A stretch of DNA of 64,000 nt from Isoetes taiwanensis (taxonomy: Eukaryota; Streptophyta; Lycopodiopsida; Isoetales; Isoetaceae), in assembly GCA_021234155.1 (NCBI GenBank), contig JAJEKV010000006.1, positions 6,852,435 to 6,916,434 of the forward strand. Reading direction: 5' to 3'. The translations under genes and the position numbers were made by a program. The notes under the pieces were generated by a model. The model made no database searches and was not told the origin of the DNA. It saw only the letters and a program-made list of their open reading frames with translations. Positions 23,100 through 35,308 of this stretch are shown here, in pieces (position 1 is the stretch's first letter; each line of letters begins with the position of its first letter).

Positions 23100-26060
23100 A
23101 TGCATCATGCACATAAGCAAGGGTTTGCTTCCTTGACCAAGGGTTTACAAAAGAGATTTTTATTGCAAGAGAGGGTTTGAGGAGGTCTTTGGTGCTGAGG
23201 AGGAGGCCAGAGGAGGATTGCATCCAAGCTGTGGAGGCAAGAGCTTGAAGAGACAGCATCGGATCTTCTTCTCTCAGGTGGGGTTTTTCTGTTGATTCTA
23301 TGGATTTCGTGGCTGGTGCTATGAGTAAATTTTTCCATGCTTAGTGATAAGAGAATGATGCTTATGTACCGTTATAAAATTATGAATATATCATGGATAT
23401 ATTGGATCGATGAAATGCTCAGAGTGCTATGCAAAAGGGGAATTCTGCCGATGCAAAGAATGAAAGAATTTGTAAGAAACATGAGATCTGAGTTAAATTA
23501 TGCCAAATTTGCTATTAGAGGGCCAATTTCGATGGATCAAAGGCCGTTTTTAGATAATTGAGGTTTGCTATTGTTTTTGGATACTGATTGAGGAGCTCAA
23601 AGACAAGATCTGACTGTCAAAAAAATAAGAAATCAGGCCGAGATCCCTTGAAAAAGGGTTGATTCAAGCTAAGGAGGGCCGAATCTGAACGAGCCAGGGA
23701 CGAATCGATTGGGACAAGCAAGTATATGAAGAATCAAAAGAATTCGGATCTGTAGGAAACTTCCAAAGACTAGGTCGGAATTGCTTAGAATTGATAGAAA
23801 GTGATGTGAATCTACTGTGGGTCTGTCAGGATAATCTTTGGCATGAAAAACGTCCATGATTATGGAAGAATCGATCAAGAACGGGGCTGCCAGAATTGGG
23901 CCCTGAATAGGCCAAAACTGCTTCTATAGAGCCGATTTGGGAAATTAAAGTGCTGATTTGCATTAGAAAGCCCTTGATCTAAGGGTTCGATGCTTTTTAT
24001 GCAGCCCCAGTTTCCAGATTTGAGATGTCTGAGTCTATTGCTGATTTTGTTGGCTTTTTGTAGACTTTTGATATTTTATCTTGGTCTTAATTCTTAATAG
24101 TGTTGCTATCTTTGTTGTTTTTTTGTTTAAGAATGGCTAACTAAGGGAAGAAATAAGAATGCACACGGGGCTTGGATAGAGATGGAGTATCAGGAGAGTA
24201 AGACGGTACAAATGCTAGAGATCTAGGGCGAGAATATATGAATAATGTCAATATTGTTTGAAAATAGCATGTAAAAAGAATAAATGTCTAATGCATGACG
24301 AGATAGCTAAGATAAGTGTGGAAAAGCTTGTCCCTTGAGATGGGGCTTAGGCCAGGAATCATCTGACAAGTTGTTCAGGCAGTTCCGACCATGGGGTCCT
24401 GAGGTTTTTTAAGTCAGAAGTGCGGGATTTTTAGTTTCTACATTAGATGCACTAATTAATCCCTTAGCTAATGAAAGTGGGTTTTTAATTGTAATATTAA
24501 AAACCTTAGCTAACAATTGCCAAGGATAAGTTAAATGGTGGAACTTCGGAGATTTAGAGAAGTTGGGTAGAGAGAGAGTTTTATGGGGCATATAGGGGCA
24601 TCTGAATGTGGCTATGGCATGGAGCACCGCTATTCTAGATGTATTCCATAAGTTCTAAGCTGTTGCATTGTATTTCATCAAGAGCACCCTAGCCAATGGA
24701 TTCTAAGTATGAATAGTATGGGACGTTGCATTCCTCATGCAACGATGGTTCTAAGGTAAGTTTGCATTATGGGAATGGGAGTGCAGAGGTGTTGGATTTA
24801 CAACATATGACAAAAGGCTTGAGACTTCCTCGACATGTTTGGATCGTCATCAAGGTTTTGATTAGTAAGTTAGATGCTTCAATAGGGACAGGTTGTATGG
24901 GCAACCTCGGCAACCATATGCTCTAGGCACATGTATAGTAAACATCCTAATGAACACCACATGTCTTGGTCTTTGCATTGCACTACTGTTGTCTTGGTAT
25001 TTGATTATGTCTATTGGAACCTCCGGAGTCAGACTTCTAGGTTCGGTGGCCTAGGTTGCTCTGGCATGCTCATGTTCATCTGTGATTCTCTGTGGTATTC
25101 TTGTGCTCTGTGACACCAGGCGTAGTTTCCTTGATCAGGATGCTACGTCAACTCCTCTGACTCCATGGTAAGAGGTCCTCCAACGCCAGACGTGGGCTGG
25201 GAAGGGTATGCGCATACTAGGTTCACCCCACCAACTCCGCCAACGGGGCTCGGAATGTGAGCTGGCTGGGCATTTCTCTGCTAACAGGGCCCGTGTAGGC
25301 TGGCTGAGCTTCCCATCGTCCCGGAGCTATGTGTCATGATGGTTTGGTATTTTGACTATGTTCTTTACTTCTGATGTTCATTTTTGGTATTTCCTTGGAT
25401 TATGTTGTCATTGTCGTAGCACTGTACTCACGTAGGATTTTCCGTCTGTGTTTATGCTTATCCGAGATTTGCAGAGTATTTCCATGCATGGAGTGGCAGT
25501 CAGGGATCCCCACTTAGTCACGAGGACTAACCCCATTGAGTGCATGTGCAGTTAATCCGCAAGGCAGCGGTCAGGTTGATGGTGGCAATGCAGCCGGGAG
25601 TCATGCTTGAGTTCTGAAGCTAGAAGTTTCTATTTGATTTGCCCAGTTGCTGTTGTACATGTATATAGATAGCGCATTATAAATGTTTGAGCTGTTTGAT
25701 TTGCTCAACTCGAGATTGGAATATATTAAGCTTATGAATACGTTGAATGCATGAGCAAGGTTATCTGTTGAGTTTAGACTGTGGATTTTCAATTGCAAAG
25801 GAAGATTTAATTCTTCACCTAAATTCACACCAACGTATATCTAGCCTTAAGTTAGACAAGATCCCGAGTTGCCAGGAGGGTCAACTCGGCAGGCTCGTCA
25901 CAGTTTAAGTAAGGTTGGGGAGACGAGCATTGCCCATACTAATGACCTTCTAAAAGTAGATAATGTTGTGGTCGAGAGCGACCATTTGAAGAGGCAAACC
26001 ACCTGTGTCTTGCAGAAGAATCTGATATGGGACTGTGAAGTTTACCTCAAGTTTGAAGTT
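23100..26060 (+). repeat. Dispersed repeat of about 3 kb, copy A
   Basis: This stretch matches, in inverted orientation, the stretch 47660-50700. Anchors: 23150-23290 with 50700-50590 (a GAGGAGGCCAGAG and CAGGTGGGGTTTT core); 25030-25130 with 48700-48600 (over 90% identical by eye); 25190-25330 with 48545-48415; 25611-25650 with 48120-48080; 25860-25900 with 47925-47880. No long coding frame remains. It is probably a non-autonomous or decayed element; class unknown. Confidence 0.8.
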
Positions 26061-26116
26061 GTGTTATAACCTGGAAGGACATGTTGGGATAATATAGATT
26101 TTGATATCTAGGCTAC

Positions 26117-26340
26117 TTGTTGAGCTCATTGAGCTATTCAAATGCTGGGGCTATTTATCCACTAAATATTGAACTTCTTGAAAGTAATGAAATGCCACCT
26201 GCTGCAACACAACGTCCTCCTGGCAGACGTAAAAGGAAATGGGATACAAAAGAAGACAAGGATAGAGAAAAGCGTGTGTACAGATGCACACGTTGTGGTA
26301 ATGGCGGCCAATAATGAACGCAGTTGCAGAAATCCTATTT
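26117..26340 (+). pseudogene. Mutator-like (MULE) transposase C-terminal remnant
   Basis: The frame carries an I-Y-P block, then P-P-A-A-T-Q-R-P-P-G-R-R-K-R-K and a zinc knuckle start R-C-T-R-C-G-N-G-G, which is the usual C-terminal order of MULE transposases (PPxxRRPPGRPKK followed by CxxCGxxGHNxxxC). The frame stops just after the second glycine; a one-base shift restores reading of the missing knuckle half (N-E-R-S-C-R-N-P), so a single-base insertion inactivated it near 26311. No MULE core domain is recognisable upstream, where the dispersed repeat copy A ends. Confidence 0.75.
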
Positions 26341-27500
26341 GACATTTCCATTACATATGCTTTCATAATATGATGTTCTGAAATTTATTTTCTAAATTGT
26401 TGTGATCCTTGTGTAAAGAATGATCATCTATTGTGAAAAGGTTCTTTTTGGCGATTTTTAGAATATGAACGGCTATGTGGGAAAATACTTAAGAATTAAG
26501 GGAATTTTGGGAATTTCAAAAATAAGAGAGGCTTTTTGAGAATTAAGTCAACAATTAAGGTTATTTTGGTAAATTTCCCTTTTTATTTTGATGGGTTATC
26601 TACCCCTTGTATTTAAGCACCTTATTTTGGTGCTAAGTGTAACCTTATCGCTAAGTGTAACCTTTTGTATTTTTTTTTTAAGTCTGGACCATTCTTAAAC
26701 CATTGAATTTCCACGTATAAACATTGAATACACCAAAATGTGCAAATACATGCATATTTCAGTGGTTCGTTCAAGCCTGGGCAGCATCGTTCAAGCCTGG
26801 GCAGCACATGCAGCCCAAATTTAACAAGCATGCATCGCCGCTTGCAGAGGCAAAAGAGAGCAGAAAAACAGGCAAGCTGCAGAGCAGAGATAGCAAATGG
26901 ATGTGGAAGAACTAACAGACTCTGAAGGGCGAAAATCGGCCGGATCTGCTGTCGGATATGATCAGAACTCTGAGGAAAGAACGAGGAGAGCAAGATTTTA
27001 CAACTAAGTAGAAATATCATATTGAAAGAGGAGAAACAACAGGATAAAATCCAATCAACAGACATAGGGAGATGATGGTGAGGTCTAGCAAAGGGGCTCG
27101 CCACAGCGGCCCGCGAGGTTAAGGATGGGCTTCTGGAAACCGGGGAAACCGGCGAAGGGCGAGGTTAAGGATGGTGCAGACGGAGAAGGCATCGCTGCTA
27201 GCAGCAGCAGGGCCGGTGCCAACGGGCGGATGCATGAATCCGCCGTCATAAGGCCGTCATAAAAAAGGCAACAAGCTGCTTTCCAAAAATTTACTATGTT
27301 CAACAATTAAAAAAAAAAAAAAAGCGTTCAAAGAAAAAAAAGATAATCACCCAACCCAATCTTTGCCCAAAATCTTATAAACATCTACAACAAACCTTCT
27401 GGTCTTCTGGTGGTCTTAGGCCCTTTTTCCACGACCTTGCAGTCTTAAATTTCTCAAAATTTGATTGGGCCACATCGTCAAATAAGACATCACTGTTTTT
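26341..27500. other. Intergenic stretch, no gene seen
   Basis: Contains a short duplicated phrase (CGTTCAAGCCTGGGCAGCA twice near 26765-26805), an A-run at about 27308-27322, and a local GC-rich patch at 27080-27240. A minus-strand open frame at 26622-27104 is judged to be chance. Confidence 0.5.
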
Positions 27501-27639
27501 CCACGAAAAGTTTTAAGACATGTCTTATGTTGAATCCGTACAATTCATGTGTCGCATTTTCTTCCGGGGGAAACTCCCCGCCAGAAAATAAGACTGCCAA
27601 AAACAGCCAATAGCAAGCTTTCTTCCCCGGAAGAGAAGG

Positions 27640-27719
27640 ATGTCGCAAAAAAGAGATCGCTGGCTTGTATCGGAACTGTATCAGATTGAGCTTGCTATGG
27701 AGCGAGGCGCAGATCTGAG
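27640..27719 (+). other. Possible short coding exon
   Basis: ATG at 27640 opens 26 codons (MSQKRDRWLVSELYQIELAM and on) that run into a good donor, AG/GTATGC at 27720. Downstream, short phrases of GGATTTACAG repeat several times (27760-27850) and a further open stretch reaches about 27988. I recognise no family. It could be a captured gene fragment inside the palindrome-rich tract. Confidence 0.2.
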
Positions 27720-28074
27720 GTATGCTTGCATTTTCTTTGCCCTTGGTCGGGATTTACAGTCGGATTCAAGAGGTCGGGATTTACAGTCGGATTTACAGTC
27801 TCTTTAGTCGGATCAACAGCTCGGATTTACAGGCTTTCGGATTTACAGAGTGGCCAAAATTATTCCAAATCCAGAGTCCTATTGATAGTTGCAAGCTGTC
27901 ACTGGAAGCTGCCGATAGTGCTATGGATACAACGCCTATAAAGCAAGCTATAAAAGCCATGGTTTGGATTCACGAGCCAGGTTATTAAACCAATGACCTT
28001 ACCAGCTGACTGTGGCCGAAGACATATGGAGGCTTGTTGAGTGCCCAGACGAGGTTTCAAATGAAGAAAATGCT

Positions 28075-28454
28075 TCACTTTTTTGCTGCTACTCTTGAAT
28101 TAGAAATATCCTTCCGTGAACACCTTGGTTTCATGTTTTGTTCCAGAGTAGCCTGATCAAGTACTCCGGTGACATTAAGGTGGAAGAATTTCTGATACAA
28201 TCTGATGGCATCTTCTGTTGAGTTATCAAAATCCTTGGTGAAATTTCCGGTCTGGGGTCAGGGGCGCCAGAGAAGTAACCGAATTGTTTGAAGTAATTCT
28301 TGAGCTGGGGAAGGCTGTCACAGGTTTGCCCTCTTTTTGCGTCTAGCAAGGATTGCTGGATATTAGTGATGAAAAATTTATTTAGTTTCATAAGTGGAAG
28401 CCTTGTTTGATTGATCTGTGATTCAAATATTTTTTGGGCTGCAAAAATTCTCAA
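28075..28454 (-). pseudogene. Matrix metalloproteinase (matrixin) prodomain fragment
   Basis: On the minus strand the frame reads a peptidoglycan-binding-like prodomain: L-K-N-Y-F-K-Q-F-G-Y-F, then after a frameshift near 28260 D-F-D-N-S-T-E-D-A-I-R-L-Y-Q, L-N-V-T-G-V-L-D-Q-A-T-L, and M-K-P-R-C, which corresponds to the cysteine-switch (PRCGxPD) although the residues after the Cys have changed. This order is that of plant secreted matrix metalloproteinases, in which the prodomain keeps the zinc protease inactive. No catalytic HExxH segment follows; the frame stops at 28075. It is a fragment lying between the palindromes of the tract, so capture by a mobile element is plausible. Confidence 0.75.
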
Positions 28455-28839
28455 ATATCCAGCGAAATCTGATCATCCATGCAGTTTTGAAGGAGGCCAA
28501 GTTTTCAAGGTAAATTTCTGGAGAAAAGAGTTGGAGCATTTTTCTGTAGTGGAAAATTGCTAAAATAAGACATGTCTTATATCAATAAGACGTGTCTTAT
28601 ATTAATGTAATGGAAAACTGTTTTTTTTAAGACATGTCTTAAGATTGACGTGGAGCCCAAAAGGGTGTCTTATAAGGGTGATTTTCTACTATAGTCATAA
28701 AATATGACTGTCACATTGAGATATGACACCTTTTATGACTCCAAATCAAAAAATACGACACATAGAATTGAAGCTGTTTTTCTACTATAAGGTGTCATAA
28801 AATAAGACAACATCAAAATGCAAATGGAAAATCATCAAA

Positions 28840-28861
28840 AAATAAGACATGTCTTATTTTA
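28840..28861. repeat. 22-bp perfect palindrome
   Basis: Arms of 11 bp meet at the centre, with the GACATGTC core shared by the other palindromes in this tract. Confidence 0.9.
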
Positions 28862-28887
28862 ATGTTATTTTTAACATATGTGACACT

Positions 28888-28931
28888 GTCTTATTTTATA
28901 CCGGGGGAAATCCCCCGGTATAAAATAAGAC
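28888..28931. repeat. 44-bp inverted repeat, 21-bp arms, AA centre
   Basis: The arms (GTCTTATTTT...GGGGGA) are perfectly complementary across a two-base centre. It lies about 290 bp upstream of the DUF3754 start codon. It could extrude as a cruciform or mark fused ends of two elements. Confidence 0.93.
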
Positions 28932-29219
28932 TCCATTCTCCTTAAAAGGAGGAACCGAACCTATCCAAGCCTAAATGGGACATGTCTTATTTTTAATAGT
29001 AGAAAACCAATTTTTTCTTATTTGCTTATGTGGCCCAATGGAAATGACTAAAATATAAGACACCACTCTAGTGGAAAATCACCCTAATAATGTGACAGCC
29101 ATAAAATAAAATAAGACTGCCCTGGAAAAAAGGTAGAGTGATTGTAACAGAGATGCTTACCAAGTGGCAGAAGAATGATGTACCACGTGGCCAATACAAG
29201 GTCATAACATTCCTTGGCT

Positions 29220-32200
29220 ATGGTTGTGGAGAACTCAAGGATGGCATGCATCACTGCAGCGGCCCTCTTCAGCCCCGTTGCTCTCAGGTCAAATTTACTC
29301 CTTGAATTTGGAAAGGAATTAAATTTCGGCAATGGTGGATCGGGGGTCCAGCTCCGGCAGTGTTGGAATGCCCGTTGTTTCAGTCCGACGTATGTGCAAT
29401 CGGCCCAGGATGTCGAAGGACTTGAGAAAGAAACCGCGAATCTAAATGGTGCCTTCCAGCAAGAATCAAATCAGTCGTCTGCAGAAACAAATGACCCACA
29501 AGAGGAAATGTCCTCCGACCTTGAGGAAAATGACTACAACGATGATTATGTAACTAGAATTCCTGTCTCTAAGCAGAAGTATATTCCGGTGTCAAAAACA
29601 GCCTTGGTTAAAAGTCTTCAATCTGGTTTCGAGTCGGAGCAGGATATATCGGATTTCTTGTCCGTTTGTTCGTAAGTGATTACAGCCCCCTTGATTTTGA
29701 TTTTTTAATTGTGTGATATTCATGTTGGGGCTGGAGCTTATTATATGTTAAAACGATTTTGCAGATGTCTAGAAACAATTTTGCATGCAGAGCATAAAAT
29801 TATACTGGAAGAGCTTCGAGTAGATTATAAATTAATACAGGCAGCTGATCACAGTAGTCATACCAATAATGCCGGGGTCCCAACAGAAAGTACTGGATGG
29901 GGGGGAAAAAAAGATTTATTCTCGAGTATCAGTATTAATGGCAGTCGCTCAAATTCGAAACCATCTAGTGTAAATGGCACTCCCTCTGAGAGAGAGAGTT
30001 TAACACCTATACCTAGGTAGGATTCTTACCTTCCCTTCCTTTACCTGTGTAGGATTTTGTCAAGAATGTGGCACAAATGTGTTTCATCACGAATAACATC
30101 ATGATGGACTTCCCAGCATTGCTGCCACAAGTCGATTCCAACACAATATCATGCATGTGTTAAAAAGTGCCCAGTTTCAGGAGCTATCTGTTCGTGATTT
30201 AGAGCTGACAGAAGCTCTTAATTCTGATTATCTTTTGACCTTGCCTATTGAAATCGATTGGAAAAGCACGTCTTCATCTAATATTATCATCTTCAGGCAA
30301 GTAGTGTGCAATTTATATTAGCATGTGAATTTTGCTGGAATAGATGTTTGATTTGTGGGCAAAATATTCCAGGAGAGGCTATACCACAGAGAAACAAGAA
30401 GGTTTTCTTTTTGTGGAGAAACTAGATTACCTGCAGTCATGTATGCTTCGCAGAATCTTTAGCGGATTTGCACAGCCTCTTATAATTGCTGGTCAATGGA
30501 TCATGGAGGTTGTTTGCTATTTGGCAGAAACTGTTGATTAGTACAATCACTTGCAAGCTCACTTTGATTGCCTGTTTCTAATCTCCTAGTAATTTTACCT
30601 GTTAGAGATTTTAAAAGTCTATTTTCATACTAGGGTAATGTTAGTAGCTGTATTGGGGATCCCATTCAGGTCAAATGTACCTTGATCATTTTCAGGAGAT
30701 ATATTGACTTGGGCTTTCCAGAAAGTGATGCCTCCACCAAGATGTTTTAGTTAAATCAATTAAAAAAGTGTAAGGTGGTTGGTTGTATCCATTAATGGTT
30801 CTCATCATGGTCAAAGACCTGTAAATTACTGAATGATGTTATCAAAAGAGGAGCAAATAATTTGTCTAGTTGCTGCATTATTTCTTTTTTGATTTGCGTT
30901 GCAACTGCTTTTACAGAAGTGGAAGCCAACACGTGGTAAGGCAGAAGCTAAGACCTGGACAGATAATCTGATACAATGGCTAGAAGAACCACTTCCACAA
31001 GACATGAACGTCAATGCTGGGGACGATTTGCCAACATGGATTGCTGGACGTTCTGCCATACCTCGTTATGAAGCAGTTCTTTCTTCGGCTGGATCTCGTG
31101 GAATTCTAATTAGAAGATTGCTTGAGCGGATGGGCATATTACCTCCACAATTTCCTCGTAGTCTGAACCTATTTGGGGAGACGACCATGACGCCAGAACC
31201 ACACTTAAGGTCATTTTACAACCTATTTATCACAGTTGGACCAGACAAGTTTTTGTGTCAGTCCTTTTTCTACGTTATTTGGATATGCAAACGCGGTGTA
31301 GATATATCAGGGAGACACAGGCATTTTCAATGACTTGATTAATCTGATGCATATTGATCTTCTTTCCTGTCAATTATAATGCATGCCTCTCGAAACCTTA
31401 AGTGCCAACTGAGTTGTAAAGACAAGCCAACTGTATCATTGAATCAAATGAATCTTGAAAGCTGATTGTCTGTCGGGAGAGCTTGCTGCAAGATGTAGAA
31501 AACATTATTTTTCCACAGTGCCTGTTTATAGCTATATGTGGTTGAGGTCTTTAGATGGTGTGTGTCAACTGTGTCCTTCTGAATGATAAGGTAGGAAAAA
31601 TCTAATTCTTACCACCAATTTTCGATGCTGATTGTTTTGAAGCCAGAAACTGTTTAAAGTACAAGCAGATCTAGTTTGTAATCACTTGAAGTTGCTTGAC
31701 AGATCAACGTACATTTCAAGGATATCAATGCGGGATATTTGGCTTCCTGCATCAGCAGCTGAATGTGGCAAAAGCTATTGGAAAATGTTCCGCACAGCTA
31801 TTTCCATATTCTTTTCCCGATCGGCCTTGCAGGTACAAAGCTGGAACATTGATTTGAATCCATTTATAACAAGAGTAAATTTTTGTCCCTTTACTACTGC
31901 TTCAACCTAAAGAAGCATATCTTTCCACTTATTAGTGTGTTTACTTGGGCGTACAAGAGTCCTATCTTTGTTTGAGGTGAAATAAAATCTTATGTCACAA
32001 ATGTACCTGTCAGCTTGTTGCAAGCTCAGAACTTGTTATCAGATAACACCTTTTCCATGCTTTGTGCTTTATGATCTTAATTAGCTTCCAAGTGACTAGA
32101 AAGTACAATGACTTATGTGACATGCATGAAGGTGAAGCAAAAATCTCAAGGCATTGGGCATTGACTTGCAGGAACCTGCTTTTCAAGAACTTGTTGTTTT

Positions 32201-35200
32201 GCAACAACGCAAGTTCATCAGCAAAACTAGTGTTCCTATTGATGCATATGGTTCAATTTTGGAGTTGAACACATATCAGAGAATTCCCATTCCTGACATC
32301 AAGGTTAAGACAAATTATAAACTTCTCATGTTCTGAATGTAGGCACGTCTCTTTTCGTAATATTATAACTCGTTTTTGGTAATATTGCGAATTTCTTCCT
32401 GCCAAAATACAATAGACGAAAGACTTTGGCATATGTCTTTTGAGAATTGGCATTGTCTCTACATGTTTTTTAATAAGTCATCTAGCAGTAGCAATAGCAG
32501 TGGGCGAGGGACAGTACAGTTGAGATTTTGATGAATGATAATGAGAGCTCCTGAAGCATGGTATTTTGTTTTGCAGGTAGTTTTTCCAAACAAGAAGTTA
32601 TCTTTCCGGATACTTGATACGGTAAAGACTCTTTTGATACCTGTTTTTCCCGTGCATGTCTGTTGATACACTTGTGCTTCCTGTAGAGGGTTCAGGAAAT
32701 TATGTTTAATTGGTAATCTCCAGGCATGCTTATACTCATGTACTCATCTGTGATGGTCCAAGCTTGACTCTTAAGGTGAAGAGTGTGGCATTTCACCAGA
32801 TTTGTGTTTCAAAAGCTTGAGTGAATGCTTGCACCTGTTTTTTCCATTGGAGGATCTTGTACTGCTATACTGTGTGGAAGCTAGCACCTATGGTACTTAT
32901 GGTAAATTTCCTGGGCCATTAATCTGTTGCCTACGACCAGAATTATACGTTTGAGCAATAAGCCATCATGTTTGGCAAATTCATGGGACATGTGACCTCT
33001 TGCTCTGTTTGAATACATATAACATGGGGATTCATGAAATCTAGTAAGGAAAAAATCGTATTACGACTCCTGTTCTGTATGCTTTGTGTTGAAGATTTTG
33101 AATGCTGGTAAACAATTATTTTAAAGAAGTTAATTGTTCTTGAAGCCTTAAGCTATTGTTCAATAGTTGGTATTCCTTGAAGTCCTTATTTACTCTTTTC
33201 TATCTTCTTGCAGTTAAGGCTGGATATTGCAACAATTGCTGGTACACTGGCATTTTTGATAAACTACAGATTTGACGACCTAAGTTCATTGTATGTTTAC
33301 ATTTTATTTTCATCTCATTGAATGTAAGAGGATGTTGTAATGTCTGGGTAGTAACTTCCTTGATTTTCTTTTGCGACAGATCTTCATTTATACTTGACTT
33401 GATTTCAAGTGTTGCACTTCTCGTTCTATTGACAAGGGTTGGATTAGGCTACCAACAGACCTGGAACAGATACCAGGTAACCAAACCAAATTATTGTACA
33501 TCTAGGAAGACGACGTATATAAAAGTTTGTCTGTGCAGCTACTTGTCAACAAAACACTTTATGAGAAAACTCTTGCTAGTGCTTTTGGCGTTGTGCACTT
33601 TCTTGTTGATGCATCTGAAGAACAACAGGTGAATTGGATGCTTAACATTTGTTTTCATCTTGTTTATGTTGCTCAACTATCTGCTTCACTTGTTTGCTAG
33701 TTCAAGCAAGCTATTTTACTTTATGGCATGCTGCTTCAATCAGGCAATGGGAAGGTATTATTTCATTTGCTCTTCTAAGAACTATGTGGAATTTCACAGA
33801 TAATTACCGTGTAATTAATCCCTTCATGCAACCCTCACTAATAACACTCCCATAAAACGGAACGATCTATTCAATCATCTTCAGCATCTGGTGTCAAGTT
33901 GACTTGCACAATGATGTATGCAAGATGTTCATATTGTTGACATAATTGGCCAACTAATATGGAGTTCGCAAGAGCAAATGTAAAATAATTGCATATGCTA
34001 GAACCGTGTTTAATCTCTTTCACCTGCTTGCAACTGTTACAAGTTACAAACTCTATATTAATGTATATTTGAATATACCCGTTTCCATATAATTCATTTT
34101 ACTCTAGTCTCTGGAATACCTTGGGATAAAGCCTATTGAACCCAATACCTTGTTACCAGTTCTATGTGGTCCTTATTTGCTTCCGAGTATTTTCTGTACA
34201 AAAGGAAGGGTGGTTTAGATAGGTAGCCAAGAGAAAGAGGGTGCAGCATATAGATTTGATTAGCCCTATTATGTGGAATATGGCATGAAATTTTGGAAAC
34301 TAAAATGCTTTGGAGCGCATTGTGCAGTCCTGCTGTGTGCCCTCCTTATTGGAGGGTAGAAAACTAGTACCTGGAATACAGATATTAAACTAGCTGAGGT
34401 CGCATAAGCTAGGACTCCTGTGTAGGCTTAGGAACTCTGGCCTTATCAAAGGAAAATTTTGTGCTATTACATCTCAAAGGATTTGGAATGATGTAATGTT
34501 CAAAAGAAGCTTTGCGACTCATCAGAGGAATGGGTTAAGGATAAGATCTAGGCGTACCACTTTGAGACCTCATTCTCTATTTGATCGTATATAATCACGA
34601 CATTCTGTGCATTCCACAGCTACTTTTTAAGGGAAGGACAGAGGCATCATCCATACAGTGCTAGAATAATATGGAATAAAGATATAAAACTGGAATTAAC
34701 AGTTTCTTGAAGAGAGGGCATGCATAACAGCCTCTGCTCTCTATGTAAATACTTTGAAGATCTTATGTTTGTCACTAGCAGAAGAGTTTTACACTCCACT
34801 GAAATGTTTTTCAAGTTATTGAACTTTGATAACTTTCAAGCTATTTTCTTTCTCAAGTTCGATTATGTCATGGATATTTGTACACAAACGAGATAACTTT
34901 GATATGAGTTATGACTTGCTTACTCTTTCTTGGTTAAAAATGTGTCTTTTAATTCCAAACGACACTTTGTGCCAGCCCAAAACATTGCAGGAGGTAGCGA
35001 GGACATGCGAATGTTTTATGTACAACACGTTCAAGGAACAGGTAGTTATAACTGCCTGCACTTGTATTTGTTTTCCTTTCGCGTAGTCTCCTGAATTTCT
35101 AAGAACATATGTACTTCGTTTGCAGATTGAGATGCCTGTGAGGGATGCAACTGAAACCTTGTTGAGGCTTGGTTTGGTCGTTCAGAAAACAGCAGTTAAA

Positions 35201-35308
35201 GATAAAGACTTGTGCATTCAAGCAGTTCCATTTGTTCGTGCGATAGGAATCTTGGATGCCAAATGGAAAACTCTCTTACTTTCTCAATATGAGCATTATA
35301 GATTTTAA
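29220..35308 (+). CDS. DUF3754 (TMEM143-type) membrane protein, 14 exons, 723 aa
   Basis: Coding exons: 29220-29671, 29765-30016, 30117-30296, 30373-30508, 30917-31209, 31703-31832, 32172-32303, 32577-32621, 33214-33290, 33380-33476, 33539-33628, 33701-33754, 34991-35041, 35126-35308. They sum to 2,172 nt with all phases compatible and no internal stop. The family signature is seen in F-R-R-G-Y-T-T-E...F-V-E-K-L-D (about residues 293-315), PEPHLRSTYISRI, RIPIPDIKVVFPNKK and a C-terminal D-A-T-E-T-L-L-R-L-G-L-V. Two hydrophobic segments lie near residues 541-560 and 567-590. The first 70 residues are poor in acids and rich in S, A and R, so an organelle transit peptide is possible. Molecular function is unknown. 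Intron 3 has a GC donor; intron 12 is 1,236 bp. ATG 29220 is the first in-frame start; a second Met follows seven codons later. Confidence 0.92.

Larger units (their letters stand above)
27514..28931. repeat. Palindrome-rich tract built on a GACATGTC core
   Basis: Perfect palindromes recur: TAAGACATGTCTTA at 27514-27527, ATAAGACATGTCTTAT at 28565-28580 with a one-mismatch neighbour at 28585-28600, TTAAGACATGTCTTAA at 28627-28642, a 22-bp one at 28840-28861 and a 44-bp one at 28888-28931. AATAAGAC/GTCTTATT is repeated between them and on to about 29120. A diverged relative of the 44-bp palindrome core (CCGGGGGAAAC...) lies at 27567-27585. The pattern suggests one or more foldback or MITE-like elements, perhaps nested. 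Confidence 0.75.

Noticed and set aside
26622-27104. 160-codon minus-strand open frame
   Set aside because: Cys/Leu/Phe-rich, low-quality composition with no ATG-linked features or family resemblance; judged a chance frame in AT-rich DNA.
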